Shown here: positions 12,301 to 19,400 of the stretch, piece after piece
How the letters are laid out: every line of letters begins with the position of its first letter
Position numbering within the stretch: position 1 is the stretch's first letter
NCBI RefSeq assembly: GCF_014596565.1
Contig: NZ_NOIN01000005.1
Location: 372,001 to 436,000, forward strand
From: Pseudomonas sp. PSB18
GTDB taxonomy: Bacteria; Pseudomonadota; Gammaproteobacteria; Pseudomonadales; Pseudomonadaceae
Reading direction: 5' to 3'
DNA length: 64,000 bases
The notes under the pieces: model-generated
Told to the model about the DNA's origin: nothing
What the model saw: the letters and a program-made list of their open reading frames with translations, nothing else
The model's database searches: none
Position numbers and translations under genes: made by a program

Positions 12301-13194
12301 GAAAAACGCCTCATCGGCCTGGCGCTGACCCGCCTGGCGGGTTCGCGCCACATAGTTACGGTAAGGGATAGCCGGCTGCAATTGCCCGGCCTGTCCCATC
12401 AACCAGGCTTGCATTTCGTTCTGCACGACCGCCAATGCGGCATGGTCCAGAGCCATGTGATGAAACAACAGCATGGCGACCCAGCGCTGGTTGGCGGGGT
12501 CCTCGGCACACACCAGCAACAGCAGCGGTGCCTGGCTGAGATCCAGGCGATAGTGACGAGGGTCGAAACGGGCTTGCAGTTGCGTAAGGACGTCGCCCTC
12601 GGCCAGCTCGGCGCTGATGTCCTTGACGCCCAGTCGAGCCTGGCGCCAGACCACCTGGAGCGGTGCCTCCAGATTCTCGCGGACGATGGCCGTGCGCAGG
12701 ATGTCATGGCGATCGATCACGTGTTGCAGGGCATCGACAAAGTCCGACAGACGCTCGCGATTGCTGATGCTGAAATGCGCCTGCAGGACATAGGGATCGC
12801 CCTGGGTCGCGGTCAAGTGGTGATAGAGAATCCCTTCCTGCAAGGGTGCCAGCGGATAGATATCCTGCACATTGGCCGCCCCGCCCGGCACCGTGGCGAC
12901 GACGCGGTCGAGGGTCGGTTGATCCAGTGTGACCAGCGGCAGCATTTCTGGCGTGATCCGAGCGCAATCGACAGCAATGCCATTGGCTGGAACGTCGACC
13001 TCAGCGGTCTTGCCGTCGTCATACTCGCCGCTGTTGATCAACTCGATCAGTTTGGCTTTGTGCTCTCGCAACAAGGCCAGTACCGCAGGCTCCTTCAATG
13101 ACTGTTTCCGGCCCCGTACAACGAGCTGGTCGCCGTTGACCGAAAGCTGTACGTCTTTTTCTTTTAATGTCGCCAACAGTTCGATCACACTCAC
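37..13194 (-). CDS. Four-module NRPS of a peptin-type lipopeptide (modules 10-13)
   Basis: This 4385-aa cytoplasmic nonribosomal peptide synthetase extends a lipopeptide by four residues. Residues 1-53 form a TubC_N-type docking domain, followed by four C-A-T modules with predicted specificities Val, Ile/Leu-like, Ser and Ala. Each T domain has the GGHSLLA phosphopantetheine site. There is no epimerase domain and no thioesterase: the protein ends about 20 residues after the last T domain with a short basic tail (KIPALTRQRRI), so the chain must pass to another protein. The start is GTG at 13192-13194, overlapping the upstream NRPS stop as GTGA, with GGAG eight bases before it; this implies translational coupling. 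It would correspond to the middle corpeptin synthetase if the product assignment is right. Family and domain order are certain; product identity is inferred. Confidence 0.95.
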   Translation of the reverse strand: MSVIELLATLKEKDVQLSVNGDQLVVRGRKQSLKEPAVLALLREHKAKLIELINSGEYDDGKTAEVDVPANGIAVDCARITPEMLPLVTLDQPTLDRVVATVPGGAANVQDIYPLAPLQEGILYHHLTATQGDPYVLQAHFSISNRERLSDFVDALQHVIDRHDILRTAIVRENLEAPLQVVWRQARLGVKDISAELAEGDVLTQLQARFDPRHYRLDLSQAPLLLLVCAEDPANQRWVAMLLFHHMALDHAALAVVQNEMQAWLMGQAGQLQPAIPYRNYVARTRQAGQRQADEAFFSKMLGDLDEPTLPFGQQDVLGDGSAIEEHHQPLSQELSRRVRMQSRQLGVSAASIFHLAWAQVLGCVSGREDVVFGTVMLGRMQAGESLSRALGMFINTLPLRVGVGAQSVCDGVKSTHGWLSALLSHEYASLALAQRCSGVAAPAPLFSALLNYRHSAGAAQVPGPEVLQAWEGIEALSAQERTNYPLILSVDDFSDDFALEVQASAQIGAQRICDYMQAALEYLITALESAPQSRLNNLSVLPQGERERVLQSFNDTDRAYPQAQTVHALFQAQAQARPDALAAVQAGQTLTYRELNAKADGLARHLIALGVRPQDTVAIVLPRSLDLLISQLAILKCAAVYLPLDVNAPAERQQFMLQDSRAVLVLTHGTESLADGVRRVDLDSLDLEGLPAWDGSPPQSSEAPAYIMYTSGSTGTPKGVLVPHRAISRLVINNGYADFNEQDRVAFASNPAFDASTLEVWAPLLNGGCVIVVEQDVLLSQERLPTFLLEQSVNVLWMTAGLFHQYAASLMTVFRQLRYLIVGGDVLDPTVIGRVLEHGAPEHLLNGYGPTEATTFSTTYEIKSVDAGSIPIGRPIGNTRVYLLDAQHRPVPHGVPGELYIAGLGVANGYLNRPELTAEKFIQDPFNPQALMYRTGDLGRYLPDGNIEYLGRNDGQVKIRGFRIEPGEIEARLAQHESVKDTAVLVREDVPGEKRLVAYFTLQPPCDNVDIEALRTHLQTRLPDYMVPAAYVRLDALPLTANGKLDRKALPMPDQASILTRGYEAPVGETETLLAKLWTQILNVERVGRHDHFFELGGHSLLAVNLIEQMRQVGLSADVRVLFGQPTLAALAAAVGSGNEVQVPANGIVPGCERITPDMLPLATLTQDAIDCIVATVPGGAANVQDIYPLAPLQDGILYHHLSAQQGDPYVLQAMFAFQDKPRLNAFAQALQGVIDRHDILRTSVLWEGLEQPMQVVWRKAVLSVEPFDAQASDGDVVAQLHSRFDSRHHRLDIRQAPLMCLRFARDPLNERWVAMLLFHHIALDHTALDVVQQEMQMHLLGQQEQLPAAMPYRNYVAQARLGISEEQHEAFFRDMLGDVDEPTLPLGLQQVQGDGRGIEEARLAVNADLSRRLRAQARRMGVSAASLHHLAWAQVLGRLSGREDVVFGTVLMGRMQGGEGADRALGMFINTLPLRVMLDEQGAEAGVKAVHERLTALLGHEHASLALAQRCSRVAAPAPLFSALLNYRHSAAGVISAQATAAWQGMEALDSEERTNYPLALSVDDLGDGFSLSTLVSQGVGASRICAYMYTALERLVQALEQALQTPLNRLEILPQVERDQLLVDFNATRRIYPQDETVLALFEARAAHLPQAIAVKHGQRQVTYGELNAQANRLAHHLIGLGVRPNDCVAILLPRSIDLLTSQLAILKCAATYVPLDRNASLERQGFMLADCRAFFVLTSSSESIPPNVRRVDLDTLEPHGATHNPGLEQSSESIAYIMYTSGSTGQPKGVLVPHRAINRLVINNGYADFNEHDRIAFASNPAFDASTMDVWGALLNGGQVVVIDHETLLEPARFAHVLSESGATVLFVTTAIFNQYVQLIPEAMAGLRILLCGGERADVASFRRLLSLAPALRLVHCYGPTETTTYATTLEVKAVAEDAQSVPIGGPISNTQVYVLDARQQLVPLGVVGEIYIGGKGVAKGYLNRPDLTAEKFIADPFSDEPGALLYRTGDLGRWLPEGSLECLGRNDDQVKIRGFRIELGEIEARLVTCAGVQDAVVMVRADESGEKRLVAYVIAQPEVTLTVAGLREQLSATLAEYMVPGAFVFLPLFPLTLNGKVDRKALPAPHAEAYASEAYEAPQGEIEQTLAGLWVDLLKVERVGRHDHFFELGGHSLLAMRLIERMRQAGLSVDVRDLFSQPTLRALAAAVGGHRDVVVPANAIVEGCERITPDMLPLAILSQEAIDRIVASVPGGAGNVQDIYPLAPLQEGILYHHLTANRGDPYVLQTLFGFDDRSRLDSFAQALQQVIDRHDILRTSMAWEGLDEPVQVVWRRAQLSFEAFEPEADGAEVVAQMYERFDARHYRLDMRQAPLLRLVFAEDVANQRWVAMLLFHHSVLDHTALEVLEREMQAHLLGRADQLGAAVPYRNYVTQARLGVSQEEHEGFFRDMLGDIDEPTLPFGLRDVQGDGNGVEEVKLALGAGLCRRLRGQARQLGVSAASLMHLAWAQVLGRVSGRDEVVFGTVLLGRMQGGEGADHALGMFINTLPLRVSLGGCGVREGVKTTHQRLTALLGHEHAPLALAQRCSGVVAPTPLFSAMLNYRHCSVEVTAQMVSAWQGIESIGGEERTNYPLTLAVDDEGEGFSLVVQVARGIGAQRIGEYMQTTLESLVTALEQGSDTPPYELESLPAVERQHLLETFNATAVDYPQGLTLHGLFEAQALASPDGIAVVADAEQLSYAQLNHRANQIAHRLLALGIHADDRVAICMDRSTDMVAALLGILKAGAAYVPLDPDYPADRLAYMLENSAPAVVLIQRALQASLPATNARVMVLEEQDFATQPTGNPQVQGLRADHLAYVIYTSGSTGLPKGVMNEHGAVVNRLLWMQEAYTLSAADAVLQKTPFSFDVSVWEFFWPLFTGARLVMARPGGHRDPAYLREVIQTQGITTLHFVPSMLDVFLAHGEAGECEGLRQVMCSGEALPGHLVRRFKAQLPGAALHNLYGPTEAAVDVTAWDCTGAETPDSTPIGKPIANTRIYLLDAHQQPVPMGVAGEIYIGGVQVARGYLHRAELTAERFLADPFSDRPNARMYRTGDLGRYLADGNIDYLGRNDDQVKIRGFRIELGEIEAKLAQHGAIKEAVVLAREDVPGAKRLVAYFTVHGDEHRVEIESLRTQLQGQLPEYMVPAAYVQLEALPLTPNGKLNRKALPAPDLASVITREYEAPQGEVEVAIAGIWQDLLDLERIGRHDNFFELGGHSLLAVKMIERMRQAGLSADVRVLFGQPTLAALAAAVGTCTDVVVPVNRIPHGCSRITPAMLPLADLDQEAIDRIVATVPGGVANVQDIYALAPLQEGILYHHLAAAQGDPYLQYVMFGFDNFTRLEDFAQALQAVVARHDILRTGVVWEGLAEPVQVVWRNAELGVEAVPLDPAAGDIAMQLHQRFDPRHYRLDVRQAPMMRIAYAQDPMNQRWVGILLFHHLVDDATSLAALAAEIEAYMLGQAQRLPISVPYRNYVAQARLGVSREAHEAFFRDMLGDLDEPTLPFGLQDVQGDGSGIEEVRQDVDADLSRRVRAQARQLGVSAASLYHLVWAQVLGKVSGKDDVVFGTVLVGRMQGGEGADRALGMFINTLPLRVSLGQTAVGAGVKATHARLTALLGHEHASLALAQRCSGVEAPTPLFSALLNYRHTGATTSTEALSAWEGIQILSGEERTNYPLTLNVDDQGEAFSFTVMTPAQMGAQRICGYVQQALLGLIRMLEQTPGAPLHDLPILPAAEREQLLVAFNATKAEYPLEQTVHGLFEEQVQRTPDALAVRHGEQRLSYRELNEQANRLAHYLRGQGVRPDSRVAICVERGLDMVVGLLAILKAGGGYVPLDPAYPADRIAYMLEDSAPAVVLAQSATLGLLADATMPVIDLGSGRWQDESVSNPEVAGLTSSHLAYVIYTSGSTGLPKGVMIEHRNTVNFLTWAHRSFDAQTLSKTLFSTSLNFDLAVYECFAPLTSGGSIEVVTNVLELQHGEHDITLINTVPSALKALLESGGLGEGVDTVNVAGEALKRSLMEALFEQTSVKRLCNLYGPSETTTYSSWVSMAREDGFAAHIGKPVANTQFYLLDEHKQPVPLGVPGEIYIGGAGVARGYLNRDDLTAERFLKDPFSREPNARMYKTGDLGRYLPDGNIEYLGRNDDQVKIRGFRIELGEIEAKLAQHDAVKEAVVLAREDVPGDKRLVAYFTQSEAVDIEALRSYLQAQLPAYMVPVAYVHLDELPLTPNGKLDRKALPAPDSSAFSLRLYEAPLGDTEMKLAALWAELLKVERVGRHDHFFELGGHSLLAVALIERMRKEGMEADVRVLFGQPTLALVAAAVGQVQRIEVPETKIPALTRQRRI
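3301..6545 (-). other. NRPS module 12: C-A(Ser)-T
   Basis: Residues about 2218-3298. The C domain has HHSVLDH, with Ser-Val where its siblings have Ile-Ala or Met-Ala. The A domain is of a different subfamily from its neighbours (FSFDVSVWEFFWPLF). Its specificity residues read D-V-W-H-M-S-L-V-D, a serine code. The following C domain is of the HHLxDDATS class, so this serine may be dehydrated to Dha. Confidence 0.8.
6546..9775 (-). other. NRPS module 11: C-A(Ile/Leu-like)-T
   Basis: Residues about 1141-2217. The C domain carries HHIALDH. The A-domain specificity residues read D-A-M-F-L-G-C-T-Y, which fits a branched aliphatic residue. Ile or allo-Ile is favoured by comparison with corpeptin as I remember it, but Leu cannot be excluded by eye. 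Confidence 0.6.
9776..13194 (-). other. NRPS module 10: docking domain-C-A(Val)-T
   Basis: Residues 1-1140. The N-terminal ~53 residues (starting MSVIELLATLKEKDVQLSVN) match the TubC_N/beta-hairpin docking fold, which receives a short linear motif from the C-terminus of the upstream synthetase. The C domain has HHMALDH. A-domain specificity residues read D-A-L-W-I-G-G-T-F, a valine code identical to modules 6 and 7. Confidence 0.8.
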
Positions 13195-16100
13195 AGGACA
13201 ATCTCCATTTTTTCTGTCGTGGCCGCGTATTCCGAGAGCGTGGGTTGCTCGAACAGCGTCCGTACATCCGCTTCCATGCCCTCCTGGCGCATCCGCTCCA
13301 TCAGGCTGACGGCCAGCAAAGAGTGCCCGCCCAGCTCAAAGAAGTGATCGTGACGGCCAACGCGTTCCACGTTGAGGACCTCGGCCCACAGGCGGGCCAG
13401 ATTGATTTCGGTTTCGCCGATCGGGGCTTCGTAACCACGGGTGATGACCGACGTCAGATCCGGTGCCGGCAACGCCTTGCGGTCGAGCTTGCCGTTAGGG
13501 CTCAACGGCAATGCGTCGAGGCGCACGTAGGCCATCGGCACCATATGGGCCGGCAGGTGTGCCAGCAGGTACGCACGCAGCGCCTCGATATCCGTCGTTT
13601 CGTCCGGGGAACAGGCCGTGAACCAGGCCACCAGGCGTTTATCGCCCGGCACCTCTTCACGGACCAGGACCACGGCCTCCTTCACCACCTCGTGCTGGGC
13701 GAGCCTGGCTTCGATCTCCCCCAGTTCAATACGGAAACCACGGATCTTCACCTGATCGTCGTTGCGCCCCAGGTACTGCAGGGTGCCGTCGGGCAACCAG
13801 CGACCGATGTCGCCGGTCTTGTACAGGCGGGCTCCGGCCCGCTCGCTGAACGGGTCGTCAATGAAGCGTTCGGCGCTGAGTTGCGGCAGGTTGAGGTAAC
13901 CCCGTGCCACACCGACACCGCCGATGTGGATCTCGCCGGGCACACCCACCGGCAGCAACTGGCCGTGGCTGTCCAGCACATGCAGTTGCATGTTGCGGAT
14001 CGGCCGACCGATGGGGATCGACTGGTTCCGGTAGGTGTCCAGGTCAGTGTCGACGGTGTGCCAGGCAACCACGTCGCTGCACTCGGTCGGCCCGTAGCTG
14101 TTGATGATCGCCGGCCGTGGCAGCGACAGTTTTTCTAGCATGGCGACCTGAATCGGTTCGCCACCCAGTACCACCCGTTCCAGGCAGGCCAGTGACGCGT
14201 GGCGATCGGCGTCCACTAGGGCGTGGAAGGCGCTGGGGGACATGTTGAGGTGGGTGATCCCGGCCTCGGCGACCTGGGCGACGATGGCGCTCGGGTTGAA
14301 CGGTTCTTCGGCCAGGTGCAAAGAGGCGCCGACCATCAGTGGGGCGAGGATGTTCTTCTGGGTCAGGTCGAAGTTATAGGACGAGGCCAGCAGCACCGCG
14401 TCGCCGGCATGGAAGGCCAGGTCGTCGAGGTACCAGTCCAGCAGGTTGTTCAAGCCGCGATGTTCGACCATCACCCCCTTGGGCAGCCCGGTGGAGCCGG
14501 AGGTGTAGATCACGTAGGCCAGGTGGCCCGGCGTCAGATCCGCTGCCTGCGGGTCGTGGTCCGGTTCGTCCTGCCAGACACCGGCATCCAGGTCGATCAG
14601 TGGCACCGCCCCGTGGGACAGCAGGCCCCTGGTCCGGGCTTGCGTGAGTGCGGCAATCGGCGCGCTGTTTTCCAGCATGTAGGCCAGGCGATCCGCCGGG
14701 TAAGCCGGATCCAGCGGTACATAGCCACCGCCGGCCTTGAGCACCGCCAGCAGGCCGACCACCATGTCCGCGCTACGCTCGACACAGATCGCCACCCGGG
14801 AATCCGGCTGTACGCCCTGTTTACGCAGGTAATGCGCCAACCGATTGGCCCGGGCATTCAGCTCGCGATAACTCAGGCGTTGTTCGCCATGCACCACCGC
14901 CACGGCCTCAGGCGTGCGATGCGCCTGGGCTTCGAACAGCTCGTGAATGAACGATTGCTGCAGGTCATCGGCTTCGTTGGCATTGAATTCCAGCAGCAAC
15001 TTGCGGCGTTCGTCGTGGGGCAGGATGGACAACCGATGTAACGGCGCTTCAGGTGTCTGCTCCAGCATCACGATCAGACTTTCCAGCGTCTGTTGCACGT
15101 AGCCGCATAGGCGCTGCGCACCAATGCGTGCCGGCGTCATGACCGTGAAACTGAATGCCTCGCCTTGGTCGTCGACGTTCAAGGTCAATGGGTAATTGGT
15201 CCGTTCTTCACCACCGAGCACCTGGATACCCTCCCAGGCCGACAACGCCTCGGTCGAGGTCAGCGCGCCGGTATGGCGGTAGTTGAGCAAGGCACTGAAC
15301 AACGGCGTCGGCGCTTCCACGCCGCTGCAACGTTGCGCCAGGGCCAACGAGGCGTGCTCATGGCCGAGCAACGCGGTCAAGCGTGCATGGGTCGCCTTCA
15401 CGCCCGCACCGACAGCGGTTTGCCCCAGGCTCACCCGCAGCGGCAAGGTATTGATGAACATCCCCAGCGCCCGGTCGGCACCCTCGCCGCCCTGCATCCG
15501 GCCCACCAGCACGGTACCGAACACCACGTCGTCCTTGCCCGACACCTTGCCCAGCACCTGCGCCCAGACCAGGTGATACAGGCTGGCCGCGCTCACGCCC
15601 AACTGACGGGCCTGGGCTCGCACCCGTCGACTCAGATCGGCATCGACGTCCTGGCGAAGCTCTTCGATGCCACTGCCGTCGCCTTGCACATCCTGCAAGC
15701 CGAACGGCAGCGTCGGTTCGTCGAGGTCACCCAGCATGTCGCGGAAGAACGCTTCATGAGCCTCAGAGCTCACACCCAGGCGGGCCTGGGCCACGTAGTT
15801 GCGATACGGCACAGAGGCCGACAGGTGCTGCCGCTCGTCGAGCATGTGCGCCTCGATTTCCGCAGACAGCACCGCCAGCGACGTCGCGTCGTCCACCAAA
15901 TGATGGAACAGCAGGATGGCCACCCAGCGCTGGTTCGCCGGGTCTTGCGCATAAGCGATGCGCATCAGCGGCGCCTGGCGGATGTCCAGGCGATAGTGCC
16001 GCGGATCGAAACGCTGGTGCAGTTGCATGGCGATATCGCCTGCCGCCGGATTCAGCGACACCGATTCGACCTGCAACCGAGCATCGCGCCAGACCACCTG

Positions 16101-16450
16101 CACCGGCTCGGCCAGGCCTTCCCAGACCACACCGGTGCGCAGGATGTCGTGGCGGGCAACGACCGCTTGCAACGCCTCGGCAAAACTTTCCAGGCGCGTG
16201 AAGCTGTCGAAACCGAACATCACATATTGCAGGTAGGGATCGCCCTGGGCGGCGGCGAGATGGTGATACAGAATGCCTTCCTGCAACGGCGCCAGGGCAT
16301 AGATGTCCTGCACATTGGCGACGCCGCCGGGCACCGTGGCAACGATCCGCTCGATAGCGTCCTGGTCCAGGTCGACCAAGGGCAGCATCTCCGGGGTGAT
16401 GCGGGTGCAATTGTCCGGTATCAGGTTGGCCGGCACCACGACTTCGTGGA
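13191..16450 (-). other. NRPS module 9: C-A(homoserine?)-T
   Basis: Residues about 8602-9687. The C domain is of the HHLVDDATS class (15879-15905) and sits after the Thr8 module. The A domain is unlike its siblings (SSYNFDLTQKNILAPL). Its specificity residues read D-L-K-N-V-G-S-D-V, which I associate from memory with homoserine, the residue at this position in corpeptin. The module ends with the C-terminal docking tail. Confidence 0.6.
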
Positions 16451-19400
16451 CACCGCCCACGGCCGCAGCCAACGCAGCCAGGGTCGGCTGACCGAACAAC
16501 ACGCGCACATCGGCGCTCAGGTCGACCTGACGCATGCGCTCGATCAACTTCACCGCCAGCAGCGAATGGCCGCCCAATTCGAAGAAGTTGTCATGGCGAC
16601 CGATCCGCTCCAGGTCCAGCAAGTCTTGCCATAGCGCGGCGATGGTCGTCTCGACTGTCCCCTGCGGAGCTTCGTATTCACGGGTTGCCACCGACGACTG
16701 ATCCGGCACCGGCAAGGCCTTACGATCCAGCTTGCCGTTGGTGGTCAACGGGAAGGCTTCGAGCATCACGAAGGCACTCGGCACCATGTAGTCCGCCAGC
16801 GAACCCAGCAACTGCGTGCGCAGCTCAGCAGCCGTTGGTTGCGCACCTGCTTCGGCAATCACATAGGCCACCAGGCGCTTGTCGCCCGGCTCGTCTTCGC
16901 GGGCGATGACCACCGCTTCGCTGACACCCGCGCAGGCCGCCAGTGTTGCTTCGATTTCGCCCAATTCGATACGGAAGCCACGGATCTTCACCTGGTCATC
17001 GTTACGGCCCAGGTATTCGATGCTGCCGTCCGCCAGCCAGCGACCCAGGTCGCCGGTCTTGTACATGCGGGCGTTCGGTTCATCGCTGAACGGGTTCTTC
17101 AGGAAACGCTCGGCGGTCAGTTCGTCGCGGTTCAGGTAGCCCCGGCTGACACCCGCGCCACCGACGTACATTTCGCCGACCACACCAACCGGCACGGGTT
17201 CGCGCCGGGCGTCGAGCACATACAACTGCAAGTCAGGGATGCGTTTACCGATGGGGCTGACGCCGGTGAGTTGGGCATCGGCGGCAGACAACGCACGGTA
17301 GGTCACGTGCACGGTGGTTTCGGTGATGCCGTACATGTTCACCAGTTGCGTGCCGGCATTGGCTTCGCGGGCGTACCAGGGCTTGAGGATCCCGGTTTCC
17401 AAGGCTTCACCGCCGAAAATCACTTGCCGCAGGCTGTGGTTCAGGTCGCTTTCGCCCTGGGCTGCGATCAACTGACGGAACGCGCTCGGCGTCTGGTTCA
17501 GCACCGTGACGCCCGCCTCGCACAACAGTGTGTAGCAGTCCTGTGGCGAACGGCTGACCAGCTGCGGCACCACCAACAAACGACCGCCATGGGTCAGCGC
17601 GCCCCAGATTTCCCAGACCGAGAAGTCGAAGGCGAAGGAGTGGAACAACGCCCAGACGTCCTGCGGGCCGAAGTCGAACCACGCTTGGGTGGCCGAGAAC
17701 AACCGCGCGACGTTGCGATGCTCGACCATTACCCCTTTCGGTAAACCAGTGGAACCGGAGGTGTAGATCACATAGGCCAAGTGCCGGGACGTCAGCGTCT
17801 CGAGACCGGGGTTGTGCTGCGGTTGTTGCGCGATACCCGCTGTTTCAGGCTGATCGAGCAGCAATACGGAGGCAGACAGCCCGGGCAGATGAGCCAACAG
17901 ATGCGACTGGGTGAGCAATGCCACCGGCGCGCTGTCGTCGAGCATGAACGCCAGGCGCTCCTGAGGATAAGCCGGATCCAGCGGCACATAACCGGCACCC
18001 GCCTTGAGGATGCCCAACAGACCAATGATCATGTCCAGGCCACGCTCGACACAGATCGCTACCCGGTCATCCGGACGAATGCCCAGGGCCAGCAACCGGT
18101 GGGCAAGCTGGTTGGCCCGGGCATTGAGTTCGCCGTAGGTCAGCGTGCGGTCCTCGAACACCACAGCCACGGCGTCGGATTGCGCCGCCGCCCAGGCCTC
18201 GAATTGCCGATGGATCAATGCATCATCGGCATACACCGCATCCGAAGCATTCCAGGTCTCCAGCAACTGCCGGCGCTCGGCCGCAGGCAACACCGTCAGG
18301 CTGTGCATCGGCGTTTGCGGGGCGTGCTCCAAGGCATCCACCAGGCTTTGCAGGGCAACCTGCATATAGCCACTGATGCGTTGGGCACTGAGCTGCGCAT
18401 CCACCTGGACCGTCAGGCTGAAATCGTCACCCAGGTCATCGACATTCAATGTCAGCGGATAGTTGGTCCGTTCCTCGCTGGACAGCCTCTGCATACCGCT
18501 CCAGGCCGACAACACTTCGTCCGTTATCTGAGTCGCACTGTGCCGATAATTCAGCAGTGCGCTGAACAGCGGGGTTGGCGCGGCCACGCCGCTGCAACGC
18601 TGAGCCAGGGCCAGCGACGCATGCTCGTGGCCCAACAGGCCGGTCAAGCGCCCGTGGGTCATGCGGACCGCGTCACGCACACTCTGCTCATCCACCGGCA
18701 CACGGACCGGCAAGGTATTGATGAACATGCCCAGCGCCCGGTCGGCTCCTTCGCCGCCCTGCATCCGGCCCAGCAATACCGTGCCGAACACCACGTCTTT
18801 CTGTCCGGTCGCCATGCTCAAGACCTGGGCCCAGGCCAGATGGACCAGGCTCGCGGCGCTCACACCGAGCAGTCGGGCCTGGGTCCGCAGACGAAGGCTC
18901 AGCGCGTGACCGAGCGCTTCGCTCACTTCCCCGATGCCGCGTCCGTCGCCTTGCACCTGTGCCAACCCGAAGGGCAGCGTTGGCTCATCGACGTCAGCCA
19001 GCATCTCGCGGAAGAACGCCTCGTGTTCCGCCTCGCTCATGCCCAGTCGGGCCTGGGCCACGTAGTTGCGATACGGCACGGCTTCAGTCAGTTGCCCGGC
19101 CTCGCCGATCAAGTGCGCCTGCATCTCGTGTTGCACCACTTCCAGCGCAGTGTGGTCCAGCGCCATGTGGTGGAACAGCAGGGTCGCCACCCAACGCTCC
19201 TGGGCTTCATCCTGGGCTTCATCCTGGGCGTAGACCAGCTGCAGCATCGGTGCTCGACGCAGGTCCAGGCGATAATGGCGAGCATCGAAGCGGCTCGCCA
19301 GTTGCGTGGCGACATCGCCGGCCGTGGCATCGGCTTCGAAGCATTGCGGCTCCAGCCTCACGTGACGCCAGACCAGTTGCACCGGTTCGTCCAGACCTTC

